Positions 26,428 through 33,900 of a DNA stretch of 60,940 bases are shown here, piece after piece; within the stretch, counting starts at the first letter, position 1; each line of letters starts with the position of its first letter. This DNA is from an uncultured Hyphomicrobiales bacterium (GTDB taxonomy: Bacteria > Pseudomonadota > Alphaproteobacteria > Rhizobiales > Beijerinckiaceae), in the NCBI GenBank assembly GCA_903931945.1, contig CAIZEI010000047.1, forward strand, positions 1-60,940, read 5' to 3'. The notes under the pieces were generated by a model, which did not search any database, was not told the DNA's origin, and saw nothing but the letters and a program-made list of their open reading frames with translations. A program made the position numbers and the translations under genes.

Positions 26428-28199
26428 GCCACAGCACCCAGTGCGGCAAGCGCTCCGCCGACGCCTTCGGCGCCCTCGGTGACAGTGGTTTCGAGGGCGC
26501 CGGCGCCGACCGCGATCTGCTCGGCAAAAAATCGGGCTGTCGGAATGGCTGCGCCGCTCTCGCCATCGCGCGCCGCCAGCGCCATTGCCGCAAGGCTGAC
26601 GCCGCCGCGCGCAAGGCCAAACAGGCGGAGATAGGGTGTGGCGCCCGCCAGCGCATCCTCCAGCGCCGAACCCGTTTTGCCGAGCATCCACTCCGTAGCG
26701 CGCTCAAGCGCATCGACGGCCTCATGCAGGCGCAAGGCCATTTTGCCAAACTCCGGCGCATTCACCCGATCGAGCTCGGCCAGCGTCCGGCGCATGTCCT
26801 GGATTTCGCGGCGCACCGTGGCGCCGCCAGAAAGCGGCAATTTGCGTTGCACAAGATCGATGGCCTGAATGCCGTTCGTGCCTTCATAAATGGCGGCAAT
26901 ACGCGCATCGCGCATGAATTGCGCCGCGCCGGTTTCCTCGATGAAGCCCATGCCGCCATGCACCTGCACGCCGATGGAGGCGACCTCATTGCCGATATCA
27001 GTCGAAAAGGCCTTGGCGACAGGCGTCAGCAACGCCACGCGTTCGCCCGCCTGCTTGCGCGCTTCCGCATCAGGCAGCCGGTGCGAACGATCTGTCGCAT
27101 CGGCGGTCAGATAGCAGATGGCGCGCGCCGCCTGCGTCAGGGCTTTCATCGTCATCAGCTGACGTCTGACATCCGGATGATAGACGATCGGCGCCATGCC
27201 CTCGCCATTGTAGGCCGCCGCCCTGCCCTGCCTGCGTTCGCACGCATAGGCCAGCGCATGCTGAAACGCGCGTTCGCCGAGTGCGACGCCTTGCAGTCCG
27301 ACCGCGAGCCGCGCGGCGTTCATCATGGTGAACATGCAGGCGAGACCGCGATTTTCCTCGCCGACAAGCCACCCGATCGCGCCGCCATGATCGCCATAGG
27401 ACATCACGCAGGTCGGCGAGCCATGAATGCCCATCTTGTGTTCGACGCCGGTGCAGCGCAGGTCATTTGCCGCGCCCGGAGCTCCATCGGCGTTGAGCAG
27501 GAATTTTGGCACGATAAACAGCGAAATGCCGCGCGTTCCTGGCGGGGCGTCGGGCAGCCGCGCCAGAACCAGATGCACAATATTGGCGCTCATATCGTGG
27601 TCGCCATAGGTAATGAAAATCTTTTGTCCTGAAATGCGGTAGGTTCCATCGGGGTTGCGCTCGGCCCTGGATCGCAGGGCGGCGAGGTCGGAACCCGCCT
27701 GCGGCTCGGTGAGATTCATGGTGGCCGGCCATTCGCCGGACACGAGGCGCGGCAACCAGATGTCCTGCAAGGCCTTTGAGCCATGCGCGATGAGCGCGTC
27801 CACTGCGCCGAACGACAGGCATGGGCACAGCATGAAAGCCATATTCGCCGCCGTCCACATTTCAAAGCATGCGGAGTTCAGGAGATGCGGCAGGCCCATG
27901 CCGCCAAATTCCTGCGGCGTGACGACGCCCGCCCATCCCCCTTCGTGCCATTTGGCGTAGGCTTCCTTCCAGCCGGGGGCGGTTTGCACGCCGCCATTGA
28001 CGAGTCTGGACCCATGCAGATCGCCCGAGCGATTGATCGGGTCGAGAATGTCCTCTGCAAATTTGCCCGCCTCTTCAAGAAGGGTCCTGGCGAAGCCATC
28101 CGCGATATCCGCATAAACTCCGGACTCGATCCCCTCTTTCATGCCTGCCGCATGGTTCATGGCAAAAAGAATGTCGTCGATGGGCGCGCGATAGGGCAT
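26424..28199 (-). CDS. Acyl-CoA dehydrogenase, long (DmdC-like) type
   Basis: 591 residues from ATG 28199 (MPYRAPIDDILFAMNHAAG, the typical start of this long subfamily). It contains the FAD-binding MNLTEPQAGSDL and ISGQKIFITYGDHD segments, the VQVHGGMGFIEETG segment, and IYEGTNGIQAIDL with the catalytic Glu. A C-terminal domain of about 120 residues sets it apart from short acyl-CoA dehydrogenases. Related proteins include DmdC (3-methylmercaptopropionyl-CoA dehydrogenase); the true substrate cannot be read here. It oxidises acyl-CoA to enoyl-CoA with electron transfer to ETF and is coupled to the following hydratase. Confidence 0.88.
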   Translation of the reverse strand: MPYRAPIDDILFAMNHAAGMKEGIESGVYADIADGFARTLLEEAGKFAEDILDPINRSGDLHGSRLVNGGVQTAPGWKEAYAKWHEGGWAGVVTPQEFGGMGLPHLLNSACFEMWTAANMAFMLCPCLSFGAVDALIAHGSKALQDIWLPRLVSGEWPATMNLTEPQAGSDLAALRSRAERNPDGTYRISGQKIFITYGDHDMSANIVHLVLARLPDAPPGTRGISLFIVPKFLLNADGAPGAANDLRCTGVEHKMGIHGSPTCVMSYGDHGGAIGWLVGEENRGLACMFTMMNAARLAVGLQGVALGERAFQHALAYACERRQGRAAAYNGEGMAPIVYHPDVRRQLMTMKALTQAARAICYLTADATDRSHRLPDAEARKQAGERVALLTPVAKAFSTDIGNEVASIGVQVHGGMGFIEETGAAQFMRDARIAAIYEGTNGIQAIDLVQRKLPLSGGATVRREIQDMRRTLAELDRVNAPEFGKMALRLHEAVDALERATEWMLGKTGSALEDALAGATPYLRLFGLARGGVSLAAMALAARDGESGAAIPTARFFAEQIAVGAGALETTVTEGAEGVGGALAALGAVA

Positions 28200-28340
28200 G
28201 GGCTGGCTCCGCTTCAGGCTTGGTCGGCGACGTCGGGTTGACGGACTTGCATCGTCAGCCCACAACTCGCCGCCCCAATGGGTTTTATGACAAATCACTT
28301 CTGGCTGTCGTGAGCAAACAACAGGGATGTCAGCGCCACA

Positions 28341-29312
28341 ATGCGCAATGAGTCTAGCACGCGCAGGGTTGTCGCCACGCCCGAATCCATTCAGGAGGCG
28401 GCGCACATATTGCGCGCCGGGGGGCTCGTCGCTTTCCCGACAGAGACTGTTTATGGACTGGGCGCCGATGCGACCTCAAGCGAAGCGGTCGCAAAAATAT
28501 ACGCCGCCAAAGGCCGTCCGAGCTTCAATCCGCTCATCGCCCATGTCGCTTCACTGGCCGAGGCGCAGCGCCAGGGCGAATTCAACGCCGATGCTCTCAG
28601 GCTGGCGCAGGCTTTCTGGCCGGGTCCGCTCACGCTCGTCACGCCATTGGCGCGGGGCGCCGGCGTTTGCGATCTGGCGCGCGCCGGTCTGGATACAGTC
28701 GCCTTGCGCGCGCCCGCCCATCCCCTCGCCCGCGCCCTAATCGAGGCTGCGGGTCGCCCGCTGGCCGCGCCCTCGGCCAATCTGTCAGGCCATGTCAGCC
28801 CCACCACGGCCAATCATGTCGGCGCAGATCTCGAGGGGAAAATCGAATTCATCCTGGATGGCGGCGCGGCGGGCGTCGGGCTCGAATCGACGATTGTCGC
28901 CTGCCTCGACGGGCAGGCGCGCCTGTTGCGGCCTGGCGGCCTCCCAACTTCAGACATTGAACGGGTTTTGGGCCGGACGCTGGCGGCGCCGCTCGATGGC
29001 AAGATCGCGGCGCCAGGGATGCTGGCGTCCCATTATGCGCCACGCGCTCGGGTGCGGTTAAATGCGACAGGCGTTGCGGCAGACGAATGCGCGCTGGATT
29101 TTGGCGGTGTCTTTGCGGATGCAAAATGCGTCCAGCGGATCGATCTTTCGGCGTCGCAAAATCTTGTCGAGGCCGCAGCCGGCCTGTTCGGCGCCCTGCG
29201 CGCGCTCGACGCCAGCGGAGCGCAAACCATTGCTGTTGCGCCCATTCCGATGGAGGGATTGGGCGAGGCGATCAATGACAGGTTGGCAAGGGCGGCGGCG
29301 GATCGGGGGTAG
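28341..29312 (+). CDS. L-threonylcarbamoyladenylate synthase, Sua5 type
   Basis: 323 residues. N-terminal YrdC/TsaC domain (GGLVAFPTETVYGLGADA, KIYAAKGRPSFNPLIAHV, and the SANLSGHVSPT segment) plus a C-terminal Sua5 domain after a PGMLASHYAPRA linker. It uses threonine, bicarbonate and ATP to make the donor for t6A at position 37 of ANN-decoding tRNAs. Length matches Sua5 rather than short TsaC. Divergent from the acyl-CoA dehydrogenase with 141 bp between. A short hairpin follows the stop. Confidence 0.93.
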   Translation: MRNESSTRRVVATPESIQEAAHILRAGGLVAFPTETVYGLGADATSSEAVAKIYAAKGRPSFNPLIAHVASLAEAQRQGEFNADALRLAQAFWPGPLTLVTPLARGAGVCDLARAGLDTVALRAPAHPLARALIEAAGRPLAAPSANLSGHVSPTTANHVGADLEGKIEFILDGGAAGVGLESTIVACLDGQARLLRPGGLPTSDIERVLGRTLAAPLDGKIAAPGMLASHYAPRARVRLNATGVAADECALDFGGVFADAKCVQRIDLSASQNLVEAAAGLFGALRALDASGAQTIAVAPIPMEGLGEAINDRLARAAADRG

Positions 29313-29321
29313 AACGCAAAT

Positions 29322-29338
29322 CCGCGCTCGAAGCGCGG
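29322..29338 (+). terminator. Short GC-rich hairpin after sua5
   Basis: Perfect 7-bp stem (CCGCGCT / AGCGCGG) with a CGA loop, ten bases after the stop. No T-tract follows, so it is only a weak terminator candidate. It may also separate sua5 from the antitoxin gene. Confidence 0.35.
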
Positions 29339-29361
29339 CGCCGGGGCCGATAAAAAAGGTC

Positions 29362-29670
29362 ATGCCAGACAGCATGGTAAAAATAGCTGTTGATCTTGCA
29401 AAACTCCCGCCGCTGACACCCGCGCAGCGGACTGAAATCGACGCTTTGGCGTCACCGTCCGATCGCGAGGTTGATACCAGCGATATCCCGGAATTGTCCG
29501 ATGCTTTCTGGAAAAGCGCCAAGCGCGGACATCCTTACAGGCCCGTCAAGAAATCGACCACTGTGCGTATCGACGCCGATGTGCTGGCGTGGTTGCGTGG
29601 ACAGGGGAAGGGTTATCAATCCCGCATCAATGCGATTCTACGCCGGGAAATGCTGGCCTCGGTGAAATAG
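29362..29670 (+). CDS. brnA: BrnA-family antitoxin, orphan
   Basis: 102 residues from ATG 29362 (ATG 29374 is also possible). The pattern ELSDAFWKSAKRGHPYRP, then KKSTTVRIDADVLAWLRGQGKGYQSRINAILRREM, is typical of BrnA: a linker followed by a ribbon-helix-helix domain. BrnA neutralises and co-represses with the RNase toxin BrnT, which normally lies immediately upstream. Here the upstream gene is sua5 and no BrnT reading frame is seen in either strand, so it appears to be a solitary antitoxin left after toxin loss. Confidence 0.75.
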   Translation: MPDSMVKIAVDLAKLPPLTPAQRTEIDALASPSDREVDTSDIPELSDAFWKSAKRGHPYRPVKKSTTVRIDADVLAWLRGQGKGYQSRINAILRREMLASVK

Positions 29671-29709
29671 GGAGAGATTTATTATTTTGTCGAAATACGC
29701 GGCAATAGC

Positions 29710-29814
29710 GATATTGGCGGTGAAGAATTCGAAAAAGCGATAGGACGTTTTCTCGCCGACGGCGGCAATCAGGGCGGGAACGCGGGCCGCAATGATCGGC
29801 GCGAGATGGTTCAT
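29710..29814 (-). pseudogene. N-terminal fragment of a tyrosine integrase
   Basis: On the minus strand an ATG at 29814 opens MNHLAPIIAARVPALIAA, then VGEKTSYRFFEFFTANI. This resembles the start of the SAM-like DNA-binding domain of phage/island tyrosine recombinases (ARVPALxxxAG...RFxEFFxANIRNPHTRRAY). The match stops at ANI; the following residues are unrelated and the rest of the gene is missing. It abuts the 3' end of the HTH regulator gene. Short length limits confidence. Confidence 0.5.
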
Positions 29815-29821
29815 TGTCCGA

Positions 29822-30217
29822 TCAAACCGGCGCGGGGGTCAATAAGGACGCGTGATAATGCCTCATGGGAAGATCGAGCCTGATCTCCTCATAGGGAACG
29901 CGCGGACGCAAGGCGCCGCCATCGCCCTTGAGCAATTCAACCAGGCCAAACCTCTCCATGCTTTTCAATGTGCGCGACAGATTGGATTTCGCGCGCCCGG
30001 AAAGGCTCTCCAATTCGGCGAGCGATTTTGGCTGCTGCTCAATGATCAAATCAAGCAAGGCGCGGTTTTTGTCCGACAACACGCGCGCCAGGCTTTCGAT
30101 GGACGTGAACCACAGCTTGGGATCGTCCGGGCCTGGTTTCAATTCGCCACGCGCAATCGCCATGGTGCGGGCTTTCATGTCTTCGTATGGCGCGATGCCG
30201 ATGTGTAGAATTTTCAT
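29822..30217 (-). CDS. HTH antitoxin/regulator paired with DUF6516-type toxin
   Basis: 131 residues. An N-terminal strand-helix segment (KILHIGIAPYEDMKARTMAIARGE), a FTSIESLARVLS segment, then a winged helix-turn-helix (LIIEQQPKSLAELESLSGRAKSNLSRTLKSMERFGLVEL). This MarR-like family is usually encoded directly after a DUF6516-type protein in a proposed toxin-antitoxin pair. Its ATG overlaps the final stop of that (here broken) partner gene by ATGA. It appears intact, so the antitoxin/regulator may still be made if translation reinitiates or a promoter lies inside the pseudogene. Confidence 0.7.
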   Translation of the reverse strand: MKILHIGIAPYEDMKARTMAIARGELKPGPDDPKLWFTSIESLARVLSDKNRALLDLIIEQQPKSLAELESLSGRAKSNLSRTLKSMERFGLVELLKGDGGALRPRVPYEEIRLDLPMRHYHASLLTPAPV

Positions 30218-30588
30218 GGGATCACTCCTTTCTCTCGTAAAACCGCGTCAACCTCGCTCCAGAAATCCCGGAGCAAGGTCGCGGCGTCTATATAGTCATA
30301 GGGCTTCGTCGCTCCGCGCCGGTGATGATGATCATGCGTCGCGCGCATCTGGCGCGACGGGCCGCTTCCCGTCGAGACGGCATGCGCATTGTCAAATCCA
30401 ACAATACGATCGCCATTGGCCGCATGGAGCGTCAGCGATTAGCTGACGCCGTGTGGCCGCTCCGGCGACGGCGGCGCTTTGAGGCAAACGAACTTCACCC
30501 AATGGCTGCCCGTGGGATCGACCACAAGAACCTCGCCATTCAGGCCAAGAAGATCGTCGAGGCCGGGATCGCGGGCTGGTTTCAGCAT
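30214..30588 (-). pseudogene. DUF6516-type toxin gene with one in-frame stop
   Basis: Reading from ATG 30588, the frame encodes a typical N-terminus (MLKPARDPGLDDLLGLNGEV, then a WVKFVCLKAPPSPERPHGVS segment). It meets TAA at about 30424-30426 and continues in the same frame with SLTLHAANGDRIVGFDNAHA, HDHHHRR and DAATLLRDFWSEVDAVLREK to a TGA overlapping the HTH gene start. In intact family members, as I recall them, a Tyr stands where the stop is (HGxxYSLTLH), so a single Tyr-to-stop change explains the break. No frameshift is needed. This suggests recent loss of the presumed toxin with the antitoxin kept. Confidence 0.75.
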
Positions 30589-30936
30589 TGCATGAACGTT
30601 ATCACCGGATGATAAGTCACGCAAGGACAATCGGGAGACAAGAGATCGATAAAGGATATTATCACATCCCTTGCCAAAAAAACGCAGTTACTGGCTTAAC
30701 CAACGCCACGTCGATGAAATTTCGACTCTGGCGACATGTCGAAATCACAGCCAAGCCGCCGCAGTCTATATTCCAAACTGCAATGATATCGCCCGCTTAC
30801 GGCGCAGAGCGGTCGAGTTGGGGCAGCCCATCCTCGCCCCTGCAACAATTTGCCCGTTGCCCTGCCTGCAGGAAAGCCTATGCTTGCGGTTGCAGACTTG
30901 AGAACCCCGTCCGCCAACCCGCGAGGAGGATTTGAC
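30589..30936. other. Intergenic region upstream of KDPG aldolase
   Basis: No convincing gene. A 76-codon frame at 30671-30901 contains a helical segment (NDIARLRRRAVELGQPI) that could be a DNA-binding remnant, but it has no ribosome site and overlaps the promoter region of the aldolase gene. The divergent promoters of the toxin-antitoxin pair and the aldolase must lie here. Confidence 0.35.
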
Positions 30937-31578
30937 ATGGCGTCGCACAGCGAACTTCCTATTGTGCTGCTGGGTTCAACCCGGCTCCTGCCTCTGGTTA
31001 CGATTGAACGGGCCGAAGACGCCGTGCCTCTCGCACAGGCGCTCGCGGACGCCGGGCTGCCCACGATCGAGATTGCATTGCGCACCCCTGCCGCGCCACT
31101 GGCCATCCGCAATATTCTCAAGCACGCGCCCAACACGACGCTGGTGGCGGGCAACATCATGACGCCGCACGATTTTGCGCTGGCCAGTCAGGTCGGCGCG
31201 CGTCTGGCCGTGAGCCCCATTGCGACACCGGCGCTGCTCGACGCGGCGGCGCGCAGCGACCTCCCCTTCATTCCGGGCATTGCGACGCCAAGCGAGCTGA
31301 TCGCCGTGATCAACAAGGGCTTTCATGTTGTCAAATTCTTCCCCGCGATGGCTTTTGGCGGACCCGAAGCGCTGCGCGCCATGTACGCTCCATTCCCGCA
31401 CGCGCGTTTCCTGCCGACCGGCGGAACAACAATCGGCAATATCGAGGACTGGTTCGCATTGCCCAATGTCATTGCGGTCGGCGGCGCCTGGCTCGCGCCA
31501 ATCGAAGACATACGAAACCGCGAATGGAACAAGATCAGAAAGCGCGCCGAAGCCGCGATCGCGAAATTGCCAGCCTAA
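30937..31578 (+). CDS. eda: 2-keto-3-deoxy-6-phosphogluconate (KDPG) aldolase family
   Basis: 213 residues from ATG 30937, with GAGGAGG six bases upstream. Class I aldolase of the Entner-Doudoroff pathway that splits KDPG to pyruvate and glyceraldehyde 3-phosphate. The Schiff-base lysine is K133 in HVVKFFPA and the general-acid Glu is E45 in IEIALRTPAA. The segments AGNIMTPHD, VSPIATPALL and FIPGIATPSE are slight variants of the usual AGT, SPG and PGV motifs, so a related 2-keto-3-deoxy sugar acid could be the substrate. No edd gene is near. It overlaps the convergent fic gene by four bases. Confidence 0.85.
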   Translation: MASHSELPIVLLGSTRLLPLVTIERAEDAVPLAQALADAGLPTIEIALRTPAAPLAIRNILKHAPNTTLVAGNIMTPHDFALASQVGARLAVSPIATPALLDAAARSDLPFIPGIATPSELIAVINKGFHVVKFFPAMAFGGPEALRAMYAPFPHARFLPTGGTTIGNIEDWFALPNVIAVGGAWLAPIEDIRNREWNKIRKRAEAAIAKLPA

Positions 31579-32336
31579 CGCTGCAGATCAGCGTTGGGCA
31601 GCGCTTCACGCAAGGCGCGCAGGTATTCATCCAGGGTCGCGTCCAGCCGCTCATGCATGAACGTCTGGAACGGCTTCAAATCCTCGGCCAGCGAACCGCG
31701 CTCCAGCGCGTCAAGATAGGTCTTCCGATCTTCGGGGCGAACCGCGACGGGCGGATAGCCGCCACGAATCAGCATGAGGTTCATCAACAGGCGCGCGGTG
31801 CGACCATTGCCGTCGCTGAAGGGATGAATGGCTGTCAACCGGAAATGGCCCTCGAACGCCTGCTCCGGCATCGACGCAGCGGTCGATAGCCACGAACCGA
31901 ATTCCTCCATGAGCTGAGGGATTTTCAACGGGTTCGGTAAAATCACGGGCGATCCCGCGATGCGTCGGGGATGCGGACTATAAACTCCGGCAATCGCCGG
32001 CTCGCTGCGGGCGACAATGCGGCGATGCAAATCCAGAACGGCGCTTTCGCCGAGCGGCGTGGCCTCTGCGGCAAGACCGCGCATCCATTGCACGGCTTCA
32101 TAATGATCGACGGCCTCGAAATGATCGCGCAGCGGTTTGCCGCCAACCGTAATGCCATGTTCGATAACTTCGGCGGTCTCGCGATGCGTGAGCGTGTTCC
32201 CCTCGATAGCGTTCGAGGTATAGGTCAGCTCAACATCATAATATTTCTGCAGCTGCATTAGCGCGCCGCCCGACAACGGGCGCAGCCGGTCGAGTTCAGC
32301 CTTTTTGACAGCAATCAATCCTGACAGCCTCTCCAT
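31575..32336 (-). CDS. Fic-domain protein, class II (self-inhibited)
   Basis: 253 residues. The core Fic motif HPFSDGNGRTAR is complete at 171-182, with catalytic His171, so AMP transfer (or another NMP transfer) from ATP to Ser/Thr/Tyr of a target is expected. The N-terminal inhibitory helix motif [S/T]xxxE[G/N] is present as S41-N-A-I-E45-G46, which places it in class II, where the inhibitory glutamate keeps the enzyme off until released. No separate antitoxin gene is needed. Target is unknown. Confidence 0.9.
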   Translation of the reverse strand: MERLSGLIAVKKAELDRLRPLSGGALMQLQKYYDVELTYTSNAIEGNTLTHRETAEVIEHGITVGGKPLRDHFEAVDHYEAVQWMRGLAAEATPLGESAVLDLHRRIVARSEPAIAGVYSPHPRRIAGSPVILPNPLKIPQLMEEFGSWLSTAASMPEQAFEGHFRLTAIHPFSDGNGRTARLLMNLMLIRGGYPPVAVRPEDRKTYLDALERGSLAEDLKPFQTFMHERLDATLDEYLRALREALPNADLQR

Positions 32337-32396
32337 GCGTTTGTATGTACTGCCGGACCGCAGCCAGCGGCAACCTGCAATCGTCCGATCGCGCTC

Positions 32397-32891
32397 CTAC
32401 CCCGGCATTTTCCAGCTATCGTAACGCAGCTTTTCGATATCGACGGCGACGCCATGGCCGCGCGGCGGGCCTTTGGGCAATGTATCGGCGCCGGGAAAAC
32501 CGCTCTTGCAGAAGAGTTCAATGACATTTCCGGAGGGGTCGCGGAAAAACATCAGCGTTTCCACGCCCTGCCGCGTCCAGTAATTCGAACTGGGGATTCC
32601 ATGGGCGGCGAGGTAATCCTTCATGCCGGCCATCGCCTCCGGCCCGCAATAAAATGCGATATGCGGATATTCCGCGCCGGGCGCAGAAAAGGTGACGCCC
32701 TCTGAACCGATGCCGACATCCGCGCCCGCCAGAATGATCGAACAGAACGTTGGCTGATCCACGCGCAGTTTGCCGCCGAGCAGATCGACATAGAATCTCT
32801 TGCCCTCGGCAATATTTCGGCAGGGCAGGCTCACATGGGCGAAGGAGTCGAGTTGGGGACGGGCGGGGTTATGCGCGTCAGCTCCGGTCAT
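32397..32891 (-). CDS. VOC-family (glyoxalase/bleomycin-resistance fold) protein
   Basis: 164 residues. One VOC module: FAHVSLPCRNIAEGKRFYVDLLGG with the first His, HIAFYC in the middle, and DPSGNVIELFCKSGF near the end with the Glu ligand. A C-terminal tail of 30 residues (ADTLPKGPPRGHGV and after) is not part of the fold. Substrate unknown. It stands divergently upstream of the first hydratase-lyase operon and may belong to the same pathway. Confidence 0.8.
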   Translation of the reverse strand: MTGADAHNPARPQLDSFAHVSLPCRNIAEGKRFYVDLLGGKLRVDQPTFCSIILAGADVGIGSEGVTFSAPGAEYPHIAFYCGPEAMAGMKDYLAAHGIPSSNYWTRQGVETLMFFRDPSGNVIELFCKSGFPGADTLPKGPPRGHGVAVDIEKLRYDSWKMPG

Positions 32892-33050
32892 GGTTCCTCC
32901 AACCGTTTACAGACTGCCATCGTTGGAGTCCTGTTATAATTCCCATACAGTTTCGATCGGAGCCGAGCAAGATAAACTGAAAGAACCGCCATCGACTCCG
33001 CCCGCGTGGTCTGGTTTAAAAGCCCCGAACCGATCGATCAGGAGGACCCC

Positions 33051-33893
33051 ATGTCGGACGCCGGAACAGCATCCCTGCCCCAGAAAAATGTGCTTGTAAA
33101 AATCGAGGATGGCATCGCCTGGGTGTCGCTCAACCGCCCTGCCAAGCGCAACGCGATCAACCCCGGCATCGTTTTCGAAATGATCAAGGTGCTCGATTTT
33201 CTGGAGGAGGAGGACTCCGCTAAAGTCGTCGTGATGACAGGTTCAGGCGACGCGTTTTCAGCCGGCATGGATCTGAAGGAATATTTCCGCGAACCCGACG
33301 CAGGCTCGCCCGTCGATCGCGAGCGCCTCAATCGCGCCAATTCGGCCTGGCAGTGGCGACGGCTGATGCATTTCCCGAAGCCCACCATCGCCATGATCAA
33401 TGGCTGGTGCTTTGGCGGCGCGTTCCAGTTTTTATGCGCCTGCGATATGGCGATCGCGGCAGATGACGCGACGTTCGGCCTGTCGGAAATCAACTGGGGC
33501 ATTATCCCCGCCGGAATCGTAACCAAATCGGTCGCGGCTGCGTTGCAACAGCGCAAGGCGCTTTACTACATCATGACCGGCGACACGTTCGACGGCAAAG
33601 AGGCCGAAAAAATCGGCCTTGTGAACTTCTCTGTGCCGCGCGAGGAAATGGTTCCAAAAGTCGTTGCGCTCGCCAAAAAGCTCATGGAAAAAAACCCACA
33701 TGTGCTCAGGGCCTGCAAAATGGGCTATCACTACACCCGCGAAATGAGCTGGGATATGGCGGCCGAATATCTCGCCTCGAAAATCGATGCGACCAAATTC
33801 CGCGATCCGGAAAAGGGCGCCGTCAAAGGCATGTCGCAATTCCTCGACGAAAAATCCTACCGTCCGGGTCTGGGCGCCTACAAGCGCGATTGA
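33051..33893 (+). CDS. ferB: Hydroxycinnamoyl-CoA hydratase-lyase, copy 1
   Basis: 280 residues from ATG 33051 (CAGGAGG upstream). Crotonase-fold enzyme that hydrates feruloyl- or p-coumaroyl-CoA and then splits off acetyl-CoA to leave vanillin or 4-hydroxybenzaldehyde. The sequence follows the Pseudomonas HCHL pattern closely: GMDLKEYFRE with the substrate-binding Tyr78, NGWCFGG, GLSEINWGI with catalytic Glu146, Tyr240 in EYLASK, and the C-terminal FLDEKSYRPGLGAYKR. First gene of an operon with an NDP-forming acyl-CoA ligase seven bases downstream, then an acyl-CoA dehydrogenase. No aldehyde dehydrogenase is seen nearby. A second copy is at 45988-46833. Confidence 0.85.
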   Translation: MSDAGTASLPQKNVLVKIEDGIAWVSLNRPAKRNAINPGIVFEMIKVLDFLEEEDSAKVVVMTGSGDAFSAGMDLKEYFREPDAGSPVDRERLNRANSAWQWRRLMHFPKPTIAMINGWCFGGAFQFLCACDMAIAADDATFGLSEINWGIIPAGIVTKSVAAALQQRKALYYIMTGDTFDGKEAEKIGLVNFSVPREEMVPKVVALAKKLMEKNPHVLRACKMGYHYTREMSWDMAAEYLASKIDATKFRDPEKGAVKGMSQFLDEKSYRPGLGAYKRD

Positions 33894-33900
33894 GGTTTTC

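Noticed and set aside
30671-30901. Small DNA-binding protein upstream of eda
   Set aside because: A helical segment is suggestive, but there is no ribosome site, the rest is not protein-like, and the frame overlaps the promoter region.
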